A stretch of 47,180 nucleotides of DNA from CAZVRZ01 sp964629965 (GTDB lineage: Bacteria > Chloroflexota > Anaerolineae > Anaerolineales > UBA4823), in contig CAZVRZ010000022.1 of the NCBI GenBank assembly GCA_964629965.1, positions 1-47,180 on the forward strand, given 5' to 3'. The first letter of the stretch is position 1. Each line of letters opens with the position of its first letter. Shown in pieces: positions 24,854-33,300 of the stretch. Both the position numbers and the translations under genes were made by a program. The notes under the pieces are model-generated. The model did not search any database. It saw nothing but the letters and a program-made list of their open reading frames with translations, and was not told where the DNA came from.

Positions 24854-27800
24854 AACACCACCCGTTTTTTGCCAAGATAATCTCCTGCCTGATCATTCAA
24901 GCCGTGTTCTTTACGGCCGTTTTCTCCTCAGTCCCAGTTCAGGCTGCGCCAGAGACGGAAAAAGAGTCTCTACGATTGGCCGTGCCGGGCTGGAACACGC
25001 TGATGATGGAGGACTTTGAAGGTGAGTTCCCCAACGGGCTGTGGAATGCCTATGATATGGATGGGACAACGAACGGGGAATATTATTGGGGAAAAGTCGA
25101 TTATGAACCGGCCGATGGCGCACGCGCTGTACCCAGCGCAAGCGCCTGGGTGGCCGCAGCCGGCGCAGACGCGCTGGATCCCGAAGACTGGAATTATCCC
25201 AACTACGCCCTATCTCGCATGGAATACGGCCCCTTTAACCTGACAGGATACTACCAGGCCGAGCTGCTGTTCGATTATTGGCTTCTCTCGGAATCCGGCT
25301 GTGATTATTTCAAATGGCAGGCATCCATAGATGGAGAAAATTATTATGGCCGGGAAACCTCTGGCAACGATAGCGAATGGTACAACGTGACTCTCGATCT
25401 GACCGATGTACCAACGCTTGGGGATATCACCGGACAGCCACAGGTGTGGATCGCTTTCGAGTTTACCAGTGATAGCATCGTCACATATAATGGCGCCTTT
25501 GTAGACAACATCGTTCTGCGAGCGATCGAAACGCCCACCACTCCGCCGGGAGATTTCCAGAAAATCGCGCCCGTAGACATGATCACAAGTCAGCCCCTCA
25601 TGCTGGAATTGACCTGGGAAAGCAGCCTGGGTGTCGAGCACTACGAAGTCTGTGTAGACCAGGACGATGACGATACCTGCAACTCCACCTGGTACTCAAA
25701 TACTCTTACCAGCACGGTGATCAGCCCGCTCGATCCGCAGACCACCTATTACTGGCAGGTGCAGGCAGTCAACGTGGTCATGACCACTACCGCCAACGGC
25801 GGCGAATGGTGGTCCTTCACCACTTCGGCAGAACCGCCAGCAGGCTTTAGCAAGCTGGGCCCGGCTGACGGCGACATCGACCAGGGGGTTCCGCAGGATG
25901 TACCCATCCCTGCATCCGCCAGCCTGGAAATCTCCTGGGAGGCCAGCGAGGGCACTGATAGCTACGAATATTGTTTTGATAAGGCGGATGCAGTTCATCC
26001 GGACGATAATGGTGAGTGCGACAGTGGCTGGATCGACAACGGCAGCAATATCACTACCACGTTAGCTGGACTTGACTTGGGAACCACCTACTATTGGCAA
26101 GCGCGTTCGACCCATCTGGACGCCATCACCGATGCAAACGACGGCGCCTGGTGGTCCTTCACCACCATTCCGCATGTCCCGGGCAACTTTGCCAAAACTT
26201 CTCCTGCGAATGGGGCAGCGGATGTTTATTCCAACCCAATCCTGAGCTGGGCAGAAAGCGCAGGCGTGTCCGCTGGGTACAGCGGGGGCTACGAGTATTG
26301 TTACGCTGTACTCAGCCCCGGTACCGATGCAGGCACTGCACCCTATACAGAAGCCTGCTGGATCGATAATGGAGTTGATGCGTCTATTTTCTTGCCTGCG
26401 CTCATCCCCGGCACCACCTATTTCTGGAACGTGCGAGCGGTCAACCCCGGCGGAGTAACCTATGCAGACAACGATGTTGGCGGTGTATCGACGCCGTATA
26501 CTTTCACCCTGCGTGCCCCCATCACCTGGCTGGTAACAAACGCCAACGATTCTGGCGACGGTTCGCTGCGCCAGGCCATCTCCTACGCTGCACAAGGTGA
26601 GACGATCCTGTTTGACCCCATCCTGGCCGGGCAGGTGATCTCGCTGACCAGTGAGCTGGTGGTCGACCGCAACCTGATCATCGATGCATCCGGGCTGTAC
26701 CCTCACCTCCAGATCAGCGGGAATGACTCGGTGCGGGTGTTCTTTGTGGGCAACGGCGTCACGGCCACACTGCGCAACCTGGAGATTCGCAACGGACATG
26801 GTACCAACGGCGGCGGCATTCAGAACTCCGGTACGCTGGCGGTGGAGAACTGTACGCTGGCCCACAACCACGCCTGGGAGACCGGCGGCGGCATCTATAA
26901 CAGCGGCGTTTTGACCATCACCGCCAGCGCCATCTACAGCAACACGGCCACCGGCGCGGACGGCGCCAACGGCGCCAACGGGGCTGCAGGCAGTTACGGC
27001 GGCTATGATGGCTACGATGGCGGCGCAGGCGAAACCGGCAGCAGCGGCCGCGGCGGCGGAGTTTTCAACAGCGGAACGCTTTACATGGCCAATACCACCC
27101 TGGCGGATAACCAGGCCGCTGGCGGAACAGGCGGCATGGGCGGGGCCGGCGGAAACGGAGCCACGGGGCTCATGGGAGGTGCGGGATCAGCAGGATTGGA
27201 TGCAATCTGCTCCGTTCCGTATGGTTTTGCTCGAGGCGGCAATGGCGGCAATGGCGGCATGGGCAAAATGGGCGGCAATGGCGGCAATGGCGGAGCAGGC
27301 GGGACCGGTGGCAACGGTCAGGGCGGCGGATTATACAGCGCGGGGATATCCATGCTGGTCAATGTGACCATGAGCAACAACGACACTGCTGCCGGAGCAG
27401 CCGGCACAGGCGGCGCAGGCGGAGCAAGCGGCGCAGGCGGCATGGGCGGCATGGGCGGCATGCCCGGTAGCTGCAGATCGACAGTAAGCAGTTGTATTTG
27501 TTCCCAGGGCTATCCGGGATTGATGGGATTACCCGGCAGTTCAGGTATACGCGGCTCGAGCGGCTCCAGTGGCTATTCTGGCTCCACCTACGGCGGCGGG
27601 CTGTACGGTTCAGATGGAATCACGGTCACGCTGCGCAGCTCGCTGTTCGCATTAAATGCGGCCACCCTGGGCGTCGATGGATTCGGCGCGGCAGAACTGG
27701 AAGGAGCCAACCTGTTCAGCACTGTGGCCGGGCTCACGCTGCAAGGCGATATCGGAGCGGTGATCACCAGCACAACGCCAATGCTTGGCCCACTGCAAGA

Positions 27801-30027
27801 CAATGGCGGCCCGGTCTTCACCCAGGCGCTGCTAAGCGGTACTCCGCAGGGCAGCCCGGCGATTGACGCCTGCGCTGGGTACAGCGCCGCTGACCCCGCA
27901 GCCGATGCGCGCGGGTTCCCGCGCCCGCAGGATGGCGACCAGGATGGAAACGCGACCTGCGACCTGGGCGCGTACGAATTCTACCCGCCGCCGAGGGTGG
28001 TTTCGGTGACGCGCCTGGACTTAGACCCCTGCGCTGGGTACAGCGCCTGCCCCAGCAACGCAGCTAGCGTGCGCTTCGAGGTGCGCTTCAACCAAGAGGT
28101 ATCCGGCGTGGACAATACGGATTTCAATCCCAGTGCAAACGGACCCGTGGGCGCGTCGGTGAGCGCCGTAGAGCCGCAATATCTTGCGGCTCAATCTTAC
28201 ACCGTCACGGTGAATACCGGTTCCGGCGATGGCACGCTGGGACTGGACGTGCTGGATGATGACAGCATCCTAAACCTGGATAACAGTCCATTGGGTGGGG
28301 TTGGAGTGGATAACGGCGCGTACACCACCGGTGAAGCCTACACCATCGACAAAACACCACCGGAGACCAACATCATATCGCACCCGCCGGCACTGACCAA
28401 CGCGATCACTTCCACGCTGGTCTTCAACAGCAGCGAGGCAGGCGCGATCTTCGAGTGCCGGTTGGATGACGGCGAATTCGCAGGCGGATGTGCCAGCCCC
28501 AAGGACTACACCAATCTGGGCGAAGGCGCACACACCTTTGAAGTGCGCTCGCAAGATGCGGCCGGCAACATGGATACATCCCCGGCGGCATACACCTGGA
28601 CGGTGGACACACTTGCGCCGGACACCAGCATCACTTCCCACCCACCGGTGCTAGCAAACGCGACCGCAGCCACGCTGGCCTTCAGCAGCACGGAGGCGGG
28701 GGCTGCCTTTGAGTGCCAATTGAATGGCGGCGGGTTCGCGGCCTGCCCCAGCCCCAAGGACTACACCAACCTAGGTGAAGGCTCGCATACCTTTGAAGTG
28801 CGCTCGATGGATGCGGCGGGCAATACCGATGCATCCCCGGCAGCCTACACCTGGAGGGTGGACACGCTCGCTCCGGATACCAGCATCACAGCTCACCCAC
28901 TGGCGTTAACAAACGCGACCGATGCCACGCTGGCTTTCAGCAGCACCGAGGCGGGGGCTGCCTTTGAGTGCCAGTTGGACGGCGGCGGGTTCGCGGCCTG
29001 CCCCAGCCCTAAGGGCTACACCAACCTGGGTGAAGGCGCACACACCTTTGAGGTGCGTTCGCAGGATGCGGCGGGCAATATTGATGCCTCCCCGGCGATC
29101 TACATCTGGATCATTGATATTGCGGCTCCCACGGTGAGCAGCGTGCTGCGCCTCGGAGTTAGCCCGACCAACGCGGCCAGTGTGATATTCATTGTGTCCT
29201 TCAGCGAAGGAGTGAGCGGGGTGGATATCAGCGACTTCAACCTGGTTACCAGCGGCCTGAGCGGGACTAGCCTGGTAAACATGACTGGAGCGGGTGCAAC
29301 CTACACCGTAACGGTCGACGCCGGCAGCGGCGACGGCACGCTACGCCTGGACGTGCTGGACAATGACAGCATCCTGGATGCAGCCGGCGGTAAGCTGGGC
29401 GGAACCGGTGCAGGCAACGGCGATTACTCCCTGGGCGAGGCCTATACGCTCGATCGCACTGCACCAGACACCAGCCTGACCAGCCAGCCGCCTGCCCTGA
29501 GCAATGCCACCGGTGCAGAGTTGGCTTTCACCAGCAGCGAAGCAGGTTCCACTTTTGAATGCCGGCTGGATGGCGGAGCGTTTATCACCTGCACCAACCC
29601 CAAGGTCTACACCAACCTGGAAGAAGGCGCTCATACCTTTGAAGTGCGCTCGCAGGATGCAGTGGGCAACGTGGATGCTTCGCCGGCAGCCTACACCTGG
29701 ACAGTGGACCTGACCGCTCCGACCGGCAGCGTGACGATCAACGCGGGAGCTGCAGAAACCGCCAGCGCCCAGGTCACCCTATCGCTGGCAGCCTCTGATG
29801 CCGGCAGCGGGGTTACGTTCGTCCAGGTGCGCAACGCGGGCGGCGCCTGGGGAGCATGGCTGGCCTATTCGCCGAGTATGAGTTGGACACTCCCGCCAGC
29901 CGCGGGCGAGAAGACGGTAGATGTACGCTACCAGGATGCAGCAGGAAATGTGAGTGAAGTGTACAGCGACACGATCCTGCTGACACAGACATCGTATTTC
30001 GTATACTTGCCCGTGGCTATACGATGA
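24850..30027 (+). CDS. Giant secreted protein 1: FN3-like, beta-helix with Gly-rich loops, Ig-like repeats, Pro/Arg tail
   Basis: 1725 residues. The signal peptide ends near VPVQA (about 32). Residues 49-218 form a jelly-roll/MAM-like domain (MMEDFEGEFPNGLWNAYDMD to VDNIVLR). Three FN3-like modules (225-550) share LDPQTTYYWQVQAVN and WWSFTT. Residues 560-1000 are a right-handed beta-helix (LVTNANDSGDGSLRQA, NGGGIQNSGTL, GGGIYNSGVL, GGGLYGSDGI). Within it, 702-913 are very rich in GG-x (GGNGGNGGMG), like PGRS-type sequence. Ig-like modules follow: 1047-1165, three near-identical 86-residue units (1168-1423; SSTEAGAAFECQL, EGAHTFEVRSQDAAGN), another type (1424-1535), and two more to the tail YFVYLPVAIR. 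GGAGGA precedes the ATG. It is probably a surface or released adhesin or carbohydrate-binding protein. It carries several hairpins (25124, 26270, 27836, 27872, 28031). Confidence 0.85.
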   Translation: MKHHPFFAKIISCLIIQAVFFTAVFSSVPVQAAPETEKESLRLAVPGWNTLMMEDFEGEFPNGLWNAYDMDGTTNGEYYWGKVDYEPADGARAVPSASAWVAAAGADALDPEDWNYPNYALSRMEYGPFNLTGYYQAELLFDYWLLSESGCDYFKWQASIDGENYYGRETSGNDSEWYNVTLDLTDVPTLGDITGQPQVWIAFEFTSDSIVTYNGAFVDNIVLRAIETPTTPPGDFQKIAPVDMITSQPLMLELTWESSLGVEHYEVCVDQDDDDTCNSTWYSNTLTSTVISPLDPQTTYYWQVQAVNVVMTTTANGGEWWSFTTSAEPPAGFSKLGPADGDIDQGVPQDVPIPASASLEISWEASEGTDSYEYCFDKADAVHPDDNGECDSGWIDNGSNITTTLAGLDLGTTYYWQARSTHLDAITDANDGAWWSFTTIPHVPGNFAKTSPANGAADVYSNPILSWAESAGVSAGYSGGYEYCYAVLSPGTDAGTAPYTEACWIDNGVDASIFLPALIPGTTYFWNVRAVNPGGVTYADNDVGGVSTPYTFTLRAPITWLVTNANDSGDGSLRQAISYAAQGETILFDPILAGQVISLTSELVVDRNLIIDASGLYPHLQISGNDSVRVFFVGNGVTATLRNLEIRNGHGTNGGGIQNSGTLAVENCTLAHNHAWETGGGIYNSGVLTITASAIYSNTATGADGANGANGAAGSYGGYDGYDGGAGETGSSGRGGGVFNSGTLYMANTTLADNQAAGGTGGMGGAGGNGATGLMGGAGSAGLDAICSVPYGFARGGNGGNGGMGKMGGNGGNGGAGGTGGNGQGGGLYSAGISMLVNVTMSNNDTAAGAAGTGGAGGASGAGGMGGMGGMPGSCRSTVSSCICSQGYPGLMGLPGSSGIRGSSGSSGYSGSTYGGGLYGSDGITVTLRSSLFALNAATLGVDGFGAAELEGANLFSTVAGLTLQGDIGAVITSTTPMLGPLQDNGGPVFTQALLSGTPQGSPAIDACAGYSAADPAADARGFPRPQDGDQDGNATCDLGAYEFYPPPRVVSVTRLDLDPCAGYSACPSNAASVRFEVRFNQEVSGVDNTDFNPSANGPVGASVSAVEPQYLAAQSYTVTVNTGSGDGTLGLDVLDDDSILNLDNSPLGGVGVDNGAYTTGEAYTIDKTPPETNIISHPPALTNAITSTLVFNSSEAGAIFECRLDDGEFAGGCASPKDYTNLGEGAHTFEVRSQDAAGNMDTSPAAYTWTVDTLAPDTSITSHPPVLANATAATLAFSSTEAGAAFECQLNGGGFAACPSPKDYTNLGEGSHTFEVRSMDAAGNTDASPAAYTWRVDTLAPDTSITAHPLALTNATDATLAFSSTEAGAAFECQLDGGGFAACPSPKGYTNLGEGAHTFEVRSQDAAGNIDASPAIYIWIIDIAAPTVSSVLRLGVSPTNAASVIFIVSFSEGVSGVDISDFNLVTSGLSGTSLVNMTGAGATYTVTVDAGSGDGTLRLDVLDNDSILDAAGGKLGGTGAGNGDYSLGEAYTLDRTAPDTSLTSQPPALSNATGAELAFTSSEAGSTFECRLDGGAFITCTNPKVYTNLEEGAHTFEVRSQDAVGNVDASPAAYTWTVDLTAPTGSVTINAGAAETASAQVTLSLAASDAGSGVTFVQVRNAGGAWGAWLAYSPSMSWTLPPAAGEKTVDVRYQDAAGNVSEVYSDTILLTQTSYFVYLPVAIR
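28171..28192. repeat. 9-bp-stem hairpin (loop TATC) inside giant gene 1
   Basis: GAGCCGCAA / TTGCGGCTC around TATC, translated as EPQYLAAQ. It is identical at 33754-33775 in giant gene 2, so it predates the duplication or was copied by conversion. Confidence 0.85.
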
Positions 30028-30047
30028 TAAAATAAGGGCGGGGGTTG

Positions 30048-30310
30048 GAGTTGTAGGCGCTGTACTCAGCGCACAACTCACTCAGAGTTGTACTCAACTC
30101 ACTCAGAGTTGTACTCAACTCACTCAGAGTTGTACTCAACTCACTCAGAGTTGTACTCAACTCACGGGTCTGAGACCCGCCCGTACGAGACCCCATTGTA
30201 ATCAACGCCAAAGAGATGTAGGCGCTATACTCAGCGCACATCTCACCCAGAGTTGTACACAACTCAGTTGTAATCAACACCGCTGTACCCCTCAGGACGA
30301 ACCCTGCGGA
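30048..30310. repeat. Intergenic array of GTAC hairpins with nested composites
   Basis: The 312 bases between the giant genes have no ORF. Four GAGTTGTACTCAACTC copies (30085, 30106, 30127, 30148; period 21) follow a nested element in which GCGCTGTACTCAGCGC sits inside GAGTTGT...ACAACTC (30048-30079). Then come CGGGTCTGAGACCCG (30165-30179), a second nested element GAGATGT...[GCGCTATACTCAGCGC]...ACATCTC (about 30214-30243), GAGTTGTACACAACTC (30250-30265), and a GCGGAGTACCGC copy near the start codon. Confidence 0.93.
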
Positions 30311-30339
30311 GTACCGCGGGGCCGATACCGGAGGATAAG

Positions 30340-33300
30340 ATGAAACGCCACCCAATTTTTGCCAAGATAATCTCCTGCCTGATCATTCAAGCCGTGTTCT
30401 TTACGGCCGTTTTCTCCTCAGTCCCAGTTCAGGCTGCGCCAGAGACGGAAAAAGAGTTGTACTCAACTGAGTTGTACCCAACTCACCCGTCTCCACGCCT
30501 GGCCGTGCCCGGCTGGAACATCATTATGACGGAAGACTTCGAAGATGAGTTCCCCAACGGGCTGTGGAATGCCTATGATATGGATGGGCCAAACAACGGG
30601 GAGTATTACTGGGGCAAAGACGATTACTACCCAGCCGATGGCGAGTACAGCGCCTGGGTAGCCGCTGACGGCGCAGACGCGCTGGATCCCGAAGACTGGA
30701 ATTACCCCAACTACGCCCAATCTCGCATGGAATATGGCCCCTTTGACCTGACGGGGTACGACCAGGCTGAGCTGGTTTTCGACTGCTGGATTGATACCGA
30801 AATCGACTACGATTATTTCAAATGGCTGGTCTCCATCGATGGAGAAAACTATTACGGCTACCGTACTTCCGGGGGCAGTTTCAACTGGGACTGGGAGACG
30901 ATCACTCTCGACCTGACCGATGTCTGGACGCTGGGGGATGTAACCGGCCAGCCACAGGTGTGGATCGCCTTCGAATTCACCAGCAACGACATTATCACCT
31001 ATTACGGCGTCTTTTTGGATAACATCCTGCTGCAAGGCTATGTGACGCCCACTGCCCCGCCGGAAGATTTCAATAAAATTTCTCCGGCCAACCTGGGCTC
31101 CAGCCAGCCCCACGCCCTGACGCTGACCTGGGAAGGCAGCTATGGGATGGAGACTTATCAAGTGTGTATCGACCAGGATGACGATGATCTATGCAACGAT
31201 ACCTGGCAGACTACCGCTTTCACCAGCACCGAGATTAGCCCACTCGAAGCGGAAACCACCTATTACTGGCAGGTGCAGGCAGTCAACGCGTTTACGACCA
31301 CCACCGCCAACGGCGGCGAATGGTGGTCGTTCACCACTGCGGCGCAACCACCGGCGGACTTTAGCAAGCTGGGCCCGGCCGACAGCGCCATCGAACAGGG
31401 AACGCCGGAGAATGCACCGATCCCCACCTCTGCCAGTTTGGAAATCTCCTGGGAGAGCAGCAGCGGCGCAGATGGCTACGAATATTGTTTTGATGAGGCG
31501 GATGCAGTTCATCCGGACGATAACGCCACCTGCGATTCAACCTGGCTTAGTGGTACTTTCACGAACACGGTCATCGCTCCGCTCGACTTGGGAACGACGT
31601 ACTTCTGGCAGGTGCGCTCGATCCACCTGGATGCCAACACCCAGGCGGACGGCGGCGACTGGTGGTCTTTCACCACCATCCCGCCCGCGCCGGGCAGCTT
31701 TGCAAAAACCACCCCAGCCAACGCGGCGGCCAACGTCTCCACCAACCCCACCTTGAGCTGGGGAGAAAGCGCGGGCGCAGCCAGCTACGAATACTGCTAC
31801 GCTGTAGATTCTCTACCCTGCAGCGAGGCGTTGAGTGCGGAGTACCGCTCTGAATGGATCGATAACGGGCCCACTGCAGCGGTGAACTTGCACGCGCTCA
31901 GCCCGTCCACCACTTATTACTGGAACGTGCGGGCAGTCAACCCCGGCGGAGTAACGTATGCGGATAATACCGCAGGCGGTGTACTCAACGCAGGCGGTGT
32001 ACTCAACGCAGGCGCCATTTCTACGCCCTACACTTTCACCACGCGGGCGCCCGTCGACTGGCTGGTGACCAACGCCAACGATTCTGGCGCGGGTTCGCTG
32101 CGCCAGGCCATGGCAGACGCCGGGCAGGGCGAGACGATTCTCTTCGACGCCATTCTGGCCGGGCAGGTGATTTCGCTGACCAGTGAGTTGGTGGTCGACC
32201 GCAACCTGGTGATCGATGCTTGCGGAGTACCGCCTGGAGTACCGCCTGGAGTACTGCCCTGTTTAGATCCCCAGATCCAAATCAATGGCAACGGCGCGGC
32301 GCGATTATTTACGGTGCAGGCCGGGGTGACAGCCACACTGCGCAACCTGGAGGTCCGCAACGGAAATGGCACGAATGGCGGCGGCATCCAGAACGCCGGC
32401 ACACTGACGGTGGAGAACTGCACGCTGGCCCACAACCACGCCTGGGGCGCCGGCGGCGGCATCTATAACAGCGGCGTGTTGACCGTCACCGCCAGCGCCA
32501 TCTACAGTAACACAGTCACCGGCACAGACGGCGGTGACGGCGCAGTTGGCGCAAGCGGGACAGCAGGCAGCTACCCCAGCGGCATGGGGGGCAGGGGCAG
32601 CAACGGCGGCGCGGGCCAAACCGGCGGCAGCGGCCGCGGCGGCGGAGTTTACAACAGTGGAAGACTGTACATGCTCAATACCACCCTGGCAGATAACCAG
32701 GCCGCCGGGGGCCAGGGCGGCGATGGCGGCCAGGGCGGCAACGGCGGCCGGGGAGGCAACGGCTCCAATGGTGGCACCGGCACCACGGGATTCTGCACTG
32801 TCACTTACGGATCTGCTTCTGGCGGCCCGGGCGGCAATGGCGGCAGCGGCGGCATGGGCGGTGCGGGCGGCAGCGGCGGGCAGGGCGGCGACGGCGGCAG
32901 CGGCCAGGGCGGCGGCCTATTCAGTGCAGGAATATCGAACCTGGTCAACGTGACCATGAGCGGCAACGATACCGCCCATGGAACCAACGGGGCAGGCGGC
33001 TCGCGCGGCTCGGGCGGCGCAGGCGGATCGGGTGGAGCGCCTGGCATGGGTGGCTCATGCGTCAACTTTGTATATCCCTGTACTTGTCGAACAGGGATTT
33101 CGGGTTCCCCAGGATCATCCGGTTCATCCGGCGTTATCGGTACCGTTGGCTCCGCCGGCAATCCCGGCTCCACCTACGGCGGCGGACTGTACGGTTCAGA
33201 TGGAATCACGGTCACCCTGCGTAGCTCGTTGATCGCATTAAATGCGGCTGCCCTGGGCGTCGATGGATTCGGCGCGGCCGAATTGGAAGGGCCTAGCCTG

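Noticed and set aside
30085..30163. Regular 21-bp array as a CRISPR
   Set aside because: Repeats are 16 bases with identical 5-base spacers, there are no cas genes, and the same hairpin occurs inside genes.
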